DNA of 64,000 nt from Williamsia sp. 1138. Its GTDB lineage: Bacteria; Actinomycetota; Actinomycetes; Mycobacteriales; Mycobacteriaceae. Positions 52,601 to 61,591 of the stretch are shown piece by piece. Both the position numbers and the translations under genes were made by a program. The stretch's first letter is position 1, and each line of letters opens with the position of its first letter. The stretch covers positions 124,001 to 188,000 of the forward strand of contig NZ_MJEJ02000052.1 of the NCBI RefSeq assembly GCF_002095435.2. Direction: 5' to 3'. The notes below the pieces were generated by a model. That model ran no database searches, was not told where the DNA came from, and was given only the letters and a program-made list of their open reading frames with translations.

Positions 52601-54178
52601 TCAGTCGCCGGCGTCGGCGATCGCGTTGTAGCGATCCCGTAGATCGCGCTTGAGGATTTTGCCGCTGGGATTCTTGGGCAAGGCGTCCGCGGCGATGACG
52701 TACTTCGGGATCTTGTACCGTGCCAGATGCCCTCGGCAGTACTCGATGATCGCGTGCTCGTCGACGGCGTCGCCTGCGGTCGGCACGATGACTGCGACGA
52801 TCGCCTCGATCCACCGCGGATGGGGGACACCGAACACCGCGGCCTCCTGGACGCCCGGGATCTCGAAGAGCACTTCTTCGACCTCGCGGCTGGCGACGTT
52901 TTCGCCACCGGTTTTGATCATGTCCTTCTGGCGGTCGACGACCCACAGGTAGCCCTCGTCGTCGAGGAAACCGAGATCTCCGCTGTGGAACCAGCCGCCG
53001 CGGAATGCCTCCGCGGTCTTCTCCGGGAGGTTGAGGTAGCCGATGGTGGCCTGCGGACTGCGGTGGACGATCTCGCCGACGGTGCCGGCAGGCACCGGCT
53101 GGAGGGTTTCGTCGACGATCTGGGTCTGCACGTTCAATGCGGGCCGGCCCGCTGAACCACCCCGGGTCGTCTGGTCCTCGGGGCCCAGAGCTGTTGCCAA
53201 CGAGGCCATCTCGGTCTGCCCGTAAAAGTTCCAGAGCCGGAGCTCGGGGAGCAGAGTGGTCATCTCCCGCAGGATCTCGGACGGCAACGCCGAGGCGCCG
53301 TAGTAGCCCTTGCGTAGGGATGCGATGCGGTCGGGTGTGAAGACCGGTGAGCGCAGCAGCGCGATCCAGACCGTCGGCGGACAGAACAGCTTGGTCGCGC
53401 GCTCGTCGGCGATGGCCCGCAGGAGTAACGCGGGGTCAGGTCGATCGACGATGACGCTGGTGGCCCCGAGGAAGATGTCGGTGCACAGGAAATTGTCGAG
53501 TTGGGCACAGTGATAGAGGGGGAGCGCGTGTACCTCTATGTCGTCGGCCGTCATCGCGCCGGTGACGATGCAGCTCATGTACTGCCACATCAGGGAGTGG
53601 CTGGTGTGCATCGCGCCCTTGGGCCGGGACTCGGTGCCTGAGGTGTACATGATCCGGATCAGGTCGTCGTCGTCCACGGCGACGTCGGGCACCTCACCTG
53701 CAGCGCTGCCAGTCCACTCGGCGATCGAGGGCCATGACGAGCCTTCGCCAAGAGGAATTGACGTCCTCAGCCGGATCGAGGTCGTGACGGATTCCGCCGC
53801 CAGTTCGGCGGTCGGGACGAGTGCGTCTTCGACCACAAATGCGTCGGCCTCGCAGTCGTCGAGGATGTAGGCGATCTCCGGCGCCGTCAGCATGAAGTTG
53901 ATGGGCACCACCACCACGCCGATCCGAGCGGCGCCGAACACCACCACGGGGTACTGCCAACAGTTGTGGGACAGCACCGCCAGTCGGTCGCTTTTTCGCA
54001 GGCCACCGGCGTGAAGACCGGCAGCGACTCGATCGATCATGTCGTCGAGTTCACGGTAGGTCAGCCGGACGTCGCGGTGGACAACCGCGGTCTTGTCGGG
54101 GTATAGCACCGCCGATCGGCGGGGGATGTCGCCGATAGCCTGACTGCGAGCAACCTGAATCGGGAGGTCGTCGATCAT
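52601..54178 (-). CDS. AMP-dependent acyl-CoA synthetase
   Basis: 525-aa ANL-superfamily ligase. 'IMYTSGTESRPKGAMHTSHS' near residue 175 (Glu replaces the usual Thr after SGT), 'FYGQTEMAS' near 315, 'GWFHSGDLGFLDDEGYLWVV' near 400, 'KDMIKTGGENVASREVE' near 425 and 'LPKNPSGKILKRDLR' at the end with the catalytic Lys. ATG with AAAGGTG upstream. Divergent from the LuxR regulator, which may control it. Confidence 0.9.
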   Translation of the reverse strand: MIDDLPIQVARSQAIGDIPRRSAVLYPDKTAVVHRDVRLTYRELDDMIDRVAAGLHAGGLRKSDRLAVLSHNCWQYPVVVFGAARIGVVVVPINFMLTAPEIAYILDDCEADAFVVEDALVPTAELAAESVTTSIRLRTSIPLGEGSSWPSIAEWTGSAAGEVPDVAVDDDDLIRIMYTSGTESRPKGAMHTSHSLMWQYMSCIVTGAMTADDIEVHALPLYHCAQLDNFLCTDIFLGATSVIVDRPDPALLLRAIADERATKLFCPPTVWIALLRSPVFTPDRIASLRKGYYGASALPSEILREMTTLLPELRLWNFYGQTEMASLATALGPEDQTTRGGSAGRPALNVQTQIVDETLQPVPAGTVGEIVHRSPQATIGYLNLPEKTAEAFRGGWFHSGDLGFLDDEGYLWVVDRQKDMIKTGGENVASREVEEVLFEIPGVQEAAVFGVPHPRWIEAIVAVIVPTAGDAVDEHAIIEYCRGHLARYKIPKYVIAADALPKNPSGKILKRDLRDRYNAIADAGD

Positions 54179-54213
54179 GGTCGAGCACCTTTCGCGGAAG
54201 CAGGATTGCAGTG

Positions 54214-54246
54214 ACTACGTAGTACTGGGGAGGTCATACGAGTACT
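54214..54246. promoter_or_regulatory. candidate operator between acyl ligase and LuxR gene
   Basis: The divergent gap holds the palindrome ACTACGTAGT (54214-54223) running into AGTACT (54221-54226), with a second AGTACT at 54241-54246, 20 bp further on. Such paired palindromic boxes suit a dimeric LuxR-type regulator. Pattern only. Confidence 0.4.
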
Positions 54247-54285
54247 CTCTGTGGACATGTGGTCCAGGACACGGGAGCCGGCGCA

Positions 54286-55056
54286 GTGACGACCGATCCG
54301 GTGTGGCAGGACCAGCTCTCGCGCAAACAGATGCTCGGCATCCTCGCGGTGCTTGAGCAATGCGACAACGCGACCGGCGGGCAAGCGTTCAAGGAGTCGC
54401 TGGTCGATGCAATCTCGACCTATTTTGACGTCCGTGATGTGACGTTTTTCCACGGTCCGACCTTTCCCGAGATCTTCGACGATCCAGCTCCGCTGCTGAC
54501 CGGCGCGACCGAACCACTGCTGACCGTCTACCACGAGGCCTGGCAGGACAAGGACGTCTTCGCGTTGCCGCAGGCGCGGCGGGTGCTCACCGGAAACGGC
54601 TTCGCCACGCTCGACGAGCTGTCGCGGTTGCCGATGCCGCAGCGCTCGTACGTGGTCGACTACCTCAATCCCAACGACATGGACACGGCGTCGGCGATGC
54701 ACCTGCCGTTGGCGGACGGGGAGGCGCTGATCGGCATGTTCGACCAGGTCCGGACCTGGGACGAGACCGACGTGCTCGCGGTGCGGGTTCTGGCGAAACA
54801 GCTGCGGGCACGTACGGCGACGATCGCGGCCGCCGTCGAACAGTGCGTGGTCGATCCGCTCGAGCATCTGACACCCCGGCAGATCGAGGTCGCCGAACTG
54901 GTGAGCGACGGGTTGAGCAACGCCGAGATCGCCCGCGAACTGTCGCTGTCGGAGTTGTCGATCAAGAAGTACATCAGCCGCATCTTCGACGTCACCGGAC
55001 ACCGGAACCGGTCGGAGCTCGCGACGGCGGTCCTTCGGCGCGGCCATCGCGCTTAG
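54286..55056 (+). CDS. LuxR-family transcriptional regulator
   Basis: 256 aa. C-terminal HTH 'LTPRQIEVAELVSDGLSNAE' and 'IARELSLSELSIKKYISRIF' is the classical LuxR/GerE domain. The N-terminal 190 residues form a GAF/autoinducer-like sensor without a recognised name. GTG 54286 has GGAG about 8 nt upstream; GTG 54259 would add nine residues without a ribosome site. Divergent from the acyl ligase and probably its regulator. Confidence 0.85.
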   Translation: MTTDPVWQDQLSRKQMLGILAVLEQCDNATGGQAFKESLVDAISTYFDVRDVTFFHGPTFPEIFDDPAPLLTGATEPLLTVYHEAWQDKDVFALPQARRVLTGNGFATLDELSRLPMPQRSYVVDYLNPNDMDTASAMHLPLADGEALIGMFDQVRTWDETDVLAVRVLAKQLRARTATIAAAVEQCVVDPLEHLTPRQIEVAELVSDGLSNAEIARELSLSELSIKKYISRIFDVTGHRNRSELATAVLRRGHRA

Positions 55057-55064
55057 AGCTGTGA

Positions 55065-55430
55065 TCACGCGCCCGACGTGGGTGTGTAGGCGATCACGGT
55101 CAGCCCACTCGTTGCCAGCAGCGTCACGCGGGTCTCGTGTGCACCTTGTGAGCGGTCACCGATCTGCCACCCGAGCGCAAGGGCGCGCTCGAGTGTCTTG
55201 TTCAACTCCGATGTCCGAGCGAGGAGGGACCACGGGGGTCCGTCGACCTCGTCGGACACGCTGAGCTCGTTCCACGCGGCCCATGCGGTGTTGTCGGTGA
55301 ACTTCGGGGTTCCGAGGACCGCCGATACGTCGCTGAACGATGCCGCCCATCGATCGCTCGCGTACATGACCGTCACCTTCTCGAACAGTTTGCCAAAGCC
55401 GTTGATCGGCAACAATTCTTGTTCACTCAT
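55065..55430 (-). CDS. hypothetical protein, last gene of LLM operon
   Basis: 121 aa, no domain recognised. 'GKLFEKVTVMYASDRWAASF', 'NTAWAAWNELSVSDEVDGPP' and 'LERALALGWQIGDRSQGAHE' suggest a small soluble alpha+beta protein. ATG; follows the flavin reductase gene by 55 nt in the same direction, so it probably belongs to that operon. Confidence 0.68.
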   Translation of the reverse strand: MSEQELLPINGFGKLFEKVTVMYASDRWAASFSDVSAVLGTPKFTDNTAWAAWNELSVSDEVDGPPWSLLARTSELNKTLERALALGWQIGDRSQGAHETRVTLLATSGLTVIAYTPTSGA

Positions 55431-55485
55431 CGGAGATCCCCGCTTTCGTATGTGGCAGGTTGTGCCGGGCCCCTATCCTGCACGG

Positions 55486-56019
55486 TCACGGGTGGGCCCG
55501 GAGACCATGGAAGGTCGAACGATGGAAGACCAGCGGCTCGCTGGGTGCGGGAACGGCCAGGGCGTCAACCCGACCGACCACGAGATCGTGGTCGCCAATG
55601 GGCTGATCAAGGTGGACGCTGCAATCGATCCACGCGTGCGCCCCGGTGAGGCGCGGGACACCGTTGGTGGCCGGGCTCCAGGTGACGTCGACGAACTTGT
55701 CCGTGCCGCTGCGAGCGAACTTTCGCGCCAGCAGGTGCTGGTCCTGCGCCAGGACGTTGACGCAGAACCGACCGTTCTCGATCACGTGCGGCAGGGTGGT
55801 CGAGTCTTGTCCCGCGAAGAATCCGACGAGCGGCGGATCGATCGAGATCGACGTGAATGATCCCACCGTCATGCCGGCCGGCGCACCCGTCACGTCGATC
55901 GTGGTAATAATGACCACGCCGGAACTGAAGTGTGCCAGTGCTTCTCGGAAAGACTCGCTCACTCCGGCGGGATCGGTGGCGCTGATCGTGGCTGATGCTT
56001 CGGTGGTGTTGGTTGTCAT
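55486..56019 (-). CDS. flavin reductase domain protein
   Basis: 177-aa NAD(P)H:FMN oxidoreductase. 'FREALAHFSSGVVIITTIDV', 'GMTVGSFTSISIDPPLVGFF', 'GRFCVNVLAQDQHLLARKFA' and 'DHDLVVGRVDAL' are the family blocks. ATG 56019 with GAGAGG upstream. In an operon with an LLM monooxygenase and an SRPBCC protein, it is the natural supplier of reduced FMN. It might also serve the reductase-less operon at 40412-50177, but that is conjecture. Confidence 0.9.
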   Translation of the reverse strand: MTTNTTEASATISATDPAGVSESFREALAHFSSGVVIITTIDVTGAPAGMTVGSFTSISIDPPLVGFFAGQDSTTLPHVIENGRFCVNVLAQDQHLLARKFARSGTDKFVDVTWSPATNGVPRLTGAHAWIDCSVHLDQPIGDHDLVVGRVDALAVPAPSEPLVFHRSTFHGLRAHP

Positions 56020-56081
56020 GGGTTCCTCTCGATCGGCTGCCGAAGCCGGTGCGTCGTTACGCCCCGGCTTCGGCAGCGCGC

Positions 56082-56495
56082 CTACACTCCGACGACCTGG
56101 GCCTTCAGTTCGGTCAGTGCATCGGAGTAGATGCCCTCGATGGCGGTGACCAGACCAGCTTCGACCTCCGCGGATTCGGCACCGAAGTCGGCGGACCACT
56201 TCACGACGCCGGCGTCGTCGCCGTCCTCGAGCACCAGGATCGTGGATTGATAGTGCTGCAACGGGAGTGGACCGTCGATGTACTGGTAGGTATATGTGCG
56301 CGCCGCGTCGAGGTGCTCGATGATCCGCTCACGAGCCGGCTCTCCGTCGGTGAAGACAACGTGCCGGACGTCGTCCTCCATTCTGGATGAACTGATGGCG
56401 GGAATCCACGCTGCGACGTCGGCGATGTTGCCGATCCGCTCCCAGAGCGTGTCGGCGGAGACCGGAAAACGTCGTTCGACATTGACAGTGGCCAT
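56082..56495 (-). CDS. SRPBCC (polyketide-cyclase-like) protein
   Basis: 137-aa START/Bet v1-like fold: 'VNVERRFPVSADTLWERIGN', 'IADVAAWIPAISSSRMEDDV', 'RTYTYQYIDGPLPLQHYQST' and 'GLVTAIEGIYSDALTELKAQ' at the end. It has a deep hydrophobic pocket in the family, suited to binding or cyclising a small molecule. ATG 56495 begins 5 nt after the LLM stop. Probably binds the substrate or product of the LLM enzyme. Confidence 0.84.
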   Translation of the reverse strand: MATVNVERRFPVSADTLWERIGNIADVAAWIPAISSSRMEDDVRHVVFTDGEPARERIIEHLDAARTYTYQYIDGPLPLQHYQSTILVLEDGDDAGVVKWSADFGAESAEVEAGLVTAIEGIYSDALTELKAQVVGV

Positions 56496-56500
56496 GACGA

Positions 56501-57670
56501 CTACACCCGTCCCAGCTCGGCTTCGTACTTCTTCGTCATGTGTTCGACGGCCTTGACGTGTTCGGCGGCCTGGCCTTCGCGCACGGCCTGGGCGCGGGCG
56601 GCGGCATCGAGCATCGGCTGTGCCTGACCCTGGAAGTACGGCATCACGTCTTGCGCGAACAGTTCGTACGAGCGGCGGGTCGCTTGCGGGTTGGCCCAAT
56701 CATGGCCCTGGATAAGCAATGTGCCGAATCCGCCGGACTGGTCTACGAGACGCTGGACCTGCACGCGGGCTTCCTCGGCCGTACCGATCACACCGATGCC
56801 CGAGGTATTGATGAAGTCGATCATCTCTTCGCAATTGGTGCCCCGGACGTCCATCTGCGGGAACGCGGCGACGTGCTGGAGGTAGTTGAACCAGTACTCG
56901 ATGCCATGGGCGACGTCCTTGTACGCCTGCTCTTTGGTCTCCGCGATGTGGAACGGCCCCACGAGGCGCCAGGTGGACCGATCGACCTCGTCTGTACGAC
57001 CCGACTGCGCGGCAAACTCTTCGAGCATGCCCCAATGATGTTGCAGGGCGCTGAAACCGTCTGCGGTCAGGGTCGCGGCAATCGAGAGCAGGCCGATTCC
57101 GTACTTGCCGGCGAGACGGGCTCCGGTCGGCGAAGCGATGGCAGCGACGACGACGTCGAAGAGAGGGTCGGAGTACGGCGCCATCTGGATTTTGGCGTCG
57201 AAGAGTTCGTGGGTGCGGGTCTTGGCTGTGACGGTCTCGCCGCGCAAGAGCCGCATGATGATGTCGGTGTTCTCCGCCAACAACTCTCGGGTGTCGATCT
57301 GCGACAGACCCAGCATCGCGGCGTCGGTGGGCAGCGAGCCCGGGCCGAGGCCGAACAGTGCACGGCCCTGGGTGAGGTGATCGAGCATCACCATGCGTTC
57401 GGCCGCCCACAACGGATTGTGGTACGACACGGAGGTGACGCCGGTGCCGAGCTTGATGCGACTGGTGCGTTCACCGGCGGCTGCGATCATGATCTCCGGG
57501 GATGCGTATATCTCGGCTCCGGCGGAGTGGTGCTCGCCGAACCAGGCCTCGTCGTAGCCGAGGGCCTCGAGGTACTGAACGAATTCCAGGTCACGCTGCA
57601 ATAGCAACGTCGGATTCTGTCCCGGTGTGTGGATCGGCGCGAGGAAGGTTCCGAACTTCAACCTGCTCAT
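56501..57670 (-). CDS. LLM class flavin-dependent monooxygenase
   Basis: 389 aa. 'LKFGTFLAPIHTPGQNPTLL' at the start, 'GYDEAWFGEHHSAGAEIYAS' near 45 and 'LDHLTQGRALFGLGPGSLPT' near 97 place it in the luciferase-like monooxygenase branch near limonene and alkanal enzymes. ATG with AGGGAG upstream. First gene of a four-gene operon with an SRPBCC protein, a flavin reductase and a hypothetical protein. Substrate unknown. Confidence 0.88.
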   Translation of the reverse strand: MSRLKFGTFLAPIHTPGQNPTLLLQRDLEFVQYLEALGYDEAWFGEHHSAGAEIYASPEIMIAAAGERTSRIKLGTGVTSVSYHNPLWAAERMVMLDHLTQGRALFGLGPGSLPTDAAMLGLSQIDTRELLAENTDIIMRLLRGETVTAKTRTHELFDAKIQMAPYSDPLFDVVVAAIASPTGARLAGKYGIGLLSIAATLTADGFSALQHHWGMLEEFAAQSGRTDEVDRSTWRLVGPFHIAETKEQAYKDVAHGIEYWFNYLQHVAAFPQMDVRGTNCEEMIDFINTSGIGVIGTAEEARVQVQRLVDQSGGFGTLLIQGHDWANPQATRRSYELFAQDVMPYFQGQAQPMLDAAARAQAVREGQAAEHVKAVEHMTKKYEAELGRV

Positions 57671-57802
57671 GTGGCACTCCCTTGTGTGATGTAGACAACA
57701 ACACCACTGACGCTATGGCTGCCACTGCTGACGGCGTAAGTCCGCAAAAGTAGACACTCCGCCCGTCGCCTGCGCCAAGCGACCGTCGACGAGCCAATCC
57801 GC

Positions 57803-57918
57803 CCGCCGACCGTGCCGATACTGAAATCGACTGGACCAAAACATCATTGCGCGAGAAGTTATTGGCACGCTCGATGACGACTTCGGCACGGTCGACGGTG
57901 ATATCGGCACGCCCGGGG
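57803..57918. repeat. intergenic repeat, family C, copy 2
   Basis: About 116 bp, close to copy 1 in sequence and in the same orientation: starts CCGCCGACCGTGCCGATACT, shares 'TGAAATCGACTGGACCAAAA' with one change, and ends near GATATCGGCACG. It lies 4 nt beyond the DUF1445 stop, in the 252-bp gap before the LLM gene; the rest of that gap (57671-57802) holds nothing else I can name apart from the LLM promoter region. Confidence 0.82.
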
Positions 57919-57922
57919 GACG

Positions 57923-58714
57923 TCAGGGGACGAGGTAGTCGCTGTCCCGGGCATCGGTGATCACCATGTGACCGGGGGCATGACCGATGGCCAGCGCCGG
58001 CCGCGACTCCATGACCGCGGCCTGAGGTGTCACGCCGCAGGCCCAGAACACCGGGATCTCGCCGGGCCGGATCTCGACTGCGTCGCCGAAATCGGGGACA
58101 CCTAGATCGTCGATACCGATCGCCCCGGGATCGCCGATGTGAACGGGAGCCCCGTGGACGGCTGGGTAGCGCGAGGTGACGCGCACGGCGGTCGCGACGA
58201 GATCGGCAGGTACCGGACGCATCGACACCACTTCTGGCCCGTGCAGACTTCCGGCCGGGCGGCATCGCTTCGACGTGCGGTACATCGGCACGTTGCGGCC
58301 CTGTTCGATGTGGCGCACGGGTACTCCGGCGTCGAGGAGTGCGGCTTCGAAGGTGAAGCTGCAGCCGATCAGGAAGGACACCAGGTCGGGGCGCCACCAC
58401 GACGTGACGTCGATCGTCTCGGCGACCATCTCTCCGTGCTCGTAGACGCGGTAGAGCGGGACGTCGGTGCGGATGTCGCCGTCGCCCAGCAGTGGCCCGG
58501 TGACGTCGCCGGCATCGATCACATCGAGCACCGGGCAGGACTTCGGATTGCGCTGCGCGAAGAGCAGGAAATCGTAGGCGTCCGCGCGGGGCAGTGTCAG
58601 GAGGTTGGCTTGCGTCCAGCCGGGTGCCCATCCTGCGGTGGGTGTCACGAGACCCTCGCGGAAGAGTGCACGCGCGGCGTTCGGATCGATGGCAGCGGCA
58701 TCGGGGTGTGTCAT
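57923..58714 (-). CDS. DUF1445 (YcsI-like) putative hydro-lyase
   Basis: 263 aa. '[20 protein letters not shown]' and '[20 protein letters not shown]' open the family; '[20 protein letters not shown]' near 110, '[15 protein letters not shown]' near 140 and '[20 protein letters not shown]' near 228 are its hallmarks. Members are called putative hydro-lyases or D-glutamate cyclases. ATG 58714 overlaps the pxpC stop. As in the B. subtilis ycsF-kip region it sits with 5-oxoprolinase genes. Confidence 0.9.
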   Translation of the reverse strand: MTHPDAAAIDPNAARALFREGLVTPTAGWAPGWTQANLLTLPRADAYDFLLFAQRNPKSCPVLDVIDAGDVTGPLLGDGDIRTDVPLYRVYEHGEMVAETIDVTSWWRPDLVSFLIGCSFTFEAALLDAGVPVRHIEQGRNVPMYRTSKRCRPAGSLHGPEVVSMRPVPADLVATAVRVTSRYPAVHGAPVHIGDPGAIGIDDLGVPDFGDAVEIRPGEIPVFWACGVTPQAAVMESRPALAIGHAPGHMVITDARDSDYLVP

Positions 58715-59589
58715 CGCCGACTCCAATGCAAGCGCACCGACTGACCGGGACGAATCTGCGCCGCGACATCGGTGTCTTCATCGACGAGGACCGCTACCAC
58801 GGGATAACCACCGGTCAGGGGGTGGTCGGCCAAGAAGATCACCGGTTCGCCGTTCGGCGGCACCTGGACCGATCCGCGCACCAAACCTTCGCTGGGTAGC
58901 TGCCGGTCCTCGTCGCGGTGCCGGAGCCCGGGAGCCCTGCCGCTCAAGCGCATTCCCACGCGGTCACTGTGATCGGACGCCCGCCAGACCGTATGCACCA
59001 GATCGTCGATGTCGACGACCCAATCGTCTCGCGGTCCACGCAGCACATTCAACTCGACCTCGCCGGCCGCGGGTGTGGCGACGGCGGCGACATCGAGATC
59101 CGGGAGATCGCCGGGTCGCTGTCCGATGGCCAAGGTGTCGCCCTCGGCGAGACGCTCGGGTCCGAGCCCGGACAGGGTGTCGGTGCTCCGCGAGCCCAAG
59201 GTGGGTTCCACGACGACACCGCCGCGAACGGCGACGTACGCGCGTAGACCCGCACGTGCCGTCCCGAGCGTGAGGGTGCCGCTGGCGGGGACGACGAACG
59301 CGGCATTGCGGCCGACGGGCACCGGTCCGGAGCCGCTGTCCACCAACACCTCCAGGTCGGCGCCGGTCACCGCGAACCAGGTCTCGTCGCCGGCGCGCAG
59401 GGACAGCCCGCCGAGCGTCACCTCCAGCGCGGCAGCTCCCTCGGGGTTGGCGAGAAGACGGTTGGCCAGGCCGTACGACCGGCGATCGGCGGCACCTGAT
59501 CGCCCGACACCCAACGCGGCCAGGCCCGCCCGGCCACCGTCCTGGACGGTGGCCAGGGGACCGGTGGCGAGAATCTCGAGTGAACTCAT
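58711..59589 (-). CDS. pxpC: 5-oxoprolinase subunit C (KipA-like)
   Basis: 292 aa. '[20 protein letters not shown]' and '[20 protein letters not shown]' open the carboxyltransferase-like domain; '[20 protein letters not shown]' and '[20 protein letters not shown]' follow. With PxpA and PxpB it opens 5-oxoproline to glutamate using ATP. ATG overlaps the pxpB stop (ATGA). Confidence 0.91.
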   Translation of the reverse strand: MSSLEILATGPLATVQDGGRAGLAALGVGRSGAADRRSYGLANRLLANPEGAAALEVTLGGLSLRAGDETWFAVTGADLEVLVDSGSGPVPVGRNAAFVVPASGTLTLGTARAGLRAYVAVRGGVVVEPTLGSRSTDTLSGLGPERLAEGDTLAIGQRPGDLPDLDVAAVATPAAGEVELNVLRGPRDDWVVDIDDLVHTVWRASDHSDRVGMRLSGRAPGLRHRDEDRQLPSEGLVRGSVQVPPNGEPVIFLADHPLTGGYPVVAVLVDEDTDVAAQIRPGQSVRLHWSRR

Positions 59590-60200
59590 GACTCGGCCCT
59601 CCGAAACTGGACCCGCGTTCCCGGCTGCAGCAGTGCCGGGGGGTCGCGGTCGACGTCCCACATCGGTAAGTCCGTGTGTCCCAGCAATTGCCAGCCACCG
59701 GGGGACGACCGGGGGTAGATCCCGCTGAACTCCCCAGCCAACCCGACAGCCCCGGCCGGGACCTTGGTGCGCGAGGTGTCGCGGCGCGGCACCTCCAATC
59801 GGGCATCTCCGCCGATGAGATAAGCGAAACCCGGTGCGAAGCCTCCGAACGCGACCTTCCACGCGGTTCCCGTATGTGCCTCGATGACCTCGTCGACGTC
59901 GAGGCCGGTCAGGCGGGCGATGTCGTCGAGGTCGGGGCCGTCGTAGACCACCGCCACCTCGACCACGGGTCCGTCGTCGAGTGTTGTTGTCTCGGTGGGC
60001 GACAGGGCTTTCAGGTCTTTCTGAAGGCGAGGTATCACCTGCGGTGCGTCACCGATCACCAACACGGTCCGGGCGCCGGGCACCAGGTCGACCACCCCGG
60101 GCAGGGCGGCGTCGCGAATCGCTGTGGTCCAACCGATCACCTCATCGGTGTCGGCGACCTCGAGAAGCAGTGCACGGTCACCGTAGTTCAGCAGATTCAC
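59586..60200 (-). CDS. pxpB: 5-oxoprolinase subunit B (KipI-like)
   Basis: 204 aa. '[19 protein letters not shown]' at the start, '[19 protein letters not shown]', and '[20 protein letters not shown]' with '[20 protein letters not shown]' near 117-155 are the AHS1 hallmarks. GTG overlaps the pxpA stop. Forms the PxpBC complex. Confidence 0.91.
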   Translation of the reverse strand: MNLLNYGDRALLLEVADTDEVIGWTTAIRDAALPGVVDLVPGARTVLVIGDAPQVIPRLQKDLKALSPTETTTLDDGPVVEVAVVYDGPDLDDIARLTGLDVDEVIEAHTGTAWKVAFGGFAPGFAYLIGGDARLEVPRRDTSRTKVPAGAVGLAGEFSGIYPRSSPGGWQLLGHTDLPMWDVDRDPPALLQPGTRVQFRRAES

Positions 60201-60938
60201 GTGAATGCCTCCAGATCAACACCTTCGGATGTCAGTAGCTCCCGCACCGCCCGTGCCATCTCTATGGCCGCAGGTGAATCACCATGCACACACACCGAAT
60301 CCACGTCCACGGAGACGACCGAACCATCGACGGCCTCGACGTGACCGTCGGTGACCATCCTCAGCACCCGCGCTGCCACCTCGGCCGGATCATGCAGAAC
60401 CGCGCCGGGTTCCTTCCTCGACACAAGAGTCGCCTTTGGCGTGTACCCGCGGTCGGCGAACGCCTCTCGCACCACCCGTAGTCCCTGTTGTTCCCCGAGC
60501 GCCAGCAGCCGAGAACCGGGGAGACCGAGCAGTGCCAATCCTGGGTCCACCGAGATGATCGCGTCGACGACCGCCTGTGCGTGCTCCTCGTGATGAACCG
60601 CCGTGTTGTACAGCGCGCCATGGGGTTTGACGTACGTGACGCGTCCGCCTGCCGCACCGGCCAGTGCCTGTAGGCCGCCGATCTGGTAGACGATGTCGTC
60701 GGTCAGTTCTGTCTTCGAGGCGTCGACGAAGCGGCGACCGAATCCGGCGAGGTCGCGATACGCCACCTGCGCGCCGATGCGGACGCGGCGTTCGACCGAC
60801 CAGCGTGCCGTCCGGGCAATGGTGCTGGGGTCGCCGGCGTGGAATCCGCAGGCGATGTTCGCGCTGGTCACCAGGTCGAGCATCGCCTTGTCGTCGCCGA
60901 GTTCCCAGCGGCCGAAGGATTCGCCGATGTCAGATCAT
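60197..60938 (-). pseudogene. pxpA: 5-oxoprolinase subunit A (LamB/YcsF), broken start
   Basis: From 60931 downward the frame encodes [20 protein letters not shown] and then a complete LamB/YcsF protein ('[20 protein letters not shown]', 'VKPHGALYN', '[20 protein letters not shown]'). PxpA should begin about MxIDLNADIGE. Here an in-frame TGA (60937-60935) precedes 'SDIGE' and no start codon lies between it and ATG 60883, while an ATG at 60938 is out of frame. The first codons appear lost by a small deletion. A product from 60883 (228 aa) would lack the conserved N-terminal strand. Confidence 0.68.
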
Positions 60939-61013
60939 CCTCGCAGATGCGGACGTCGGCACCAGCGTCTGGCGAGATGAATCTGAATATAGTATCAGTT
61001 TGCGCAAGCCGAT

Positions 61014-61514
61014 CTACTGCGGTAGGGCCGCCGATACCTTGCGCAGCAACGTGATCAATTGCGCCCGCTCCTGCGGGCTCAGTGATTCGAGGATCTTGGT
61101 GTCCCGGGCGAGCCGGCGTGGGAACTGGGTGTCGACGAGTTCGCGGCCGGCTTCGGTGAGCTCGAGTAGCACCACCCGACCGTCCCGGTCCGAGCGACGT
61201 CTGCGCACCAGTCCGATGTCCGAGAGGCGTTCGGTGAGTTTGGTGATCGAGGCGCCACTGAGCATCGTCGTCGAGACCACCTCGCTGGCCCGAAGTGGCC
61301 GCTGTGCCCTGGCGAGGGCGCCGAGCACGTCGAACTCCGAGCGGCCGATGGAATGCGCCTCGAGGTCGCGGTCGAGGGAGTGCGTCAGCGCAGAGGCGAT
61401 GCGGTTGATGCGGCCGAGAACCTCGACGGGCGTCGTGTCGAGGTCGGGGTAGGCCTCTGCCCACTCGCGTCCGATCCGTTCGACGATGTCGTTCGGCGCG
61501 CTGTCTGACGTCAC
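61014..61514 (-). CDS. MarR-family regulator
   Basis: 166 aa. 'SIGRSEFDVLGALARAQRPL', 'RASEVVSTTMLSGASITKLT', 'ERLSDIGLVRRRRSDRDGRV' (wing) and 'ELTEAGRELVDT' are MarR features. GTG start, weak ribosome site. Divergent from the FUSC exporter with a palindrome between them, and upstream of the pxp genes, which it may also control. Confidence 0.87.
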   Translation of the reverse strand: MTSDSAPNDIVERIGREWAEAYPDLDTTPVEVLGRINRIASALTHSLDRDLEAHSIGRSEFDVLGALARAQRPLRASEVVSTTMLSGASITKLTERLSDIGLVRRRRSDRDGRVVLLELTEAGRELVDTQFPRRLARDTKILESLSPQERAQLITLLRKVSAALPQ

Positions 61515-61546
61515 CGGCTCATCGTAACCGTCTCCTGATATTTAGT

Positions 61547-61564
61547 TCACTAGTAAAATAGTGA
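61547..61564. promoter_or_regulatory. MarR operator between marR and FUSC exporter
   Basis: TCACTA-N6-TAGTGA (61547-61552 and 61559-61564), perfect arms, in an AT-rich patch. It immediately precedes TAAAAT (61565-61570), a good -10 box for the exporter gene, so bound repressor would block it. Confidence 0.75.
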
Positions 61565-61591
61565 TAAAATACCGTGGTGCCCGATACCTTG

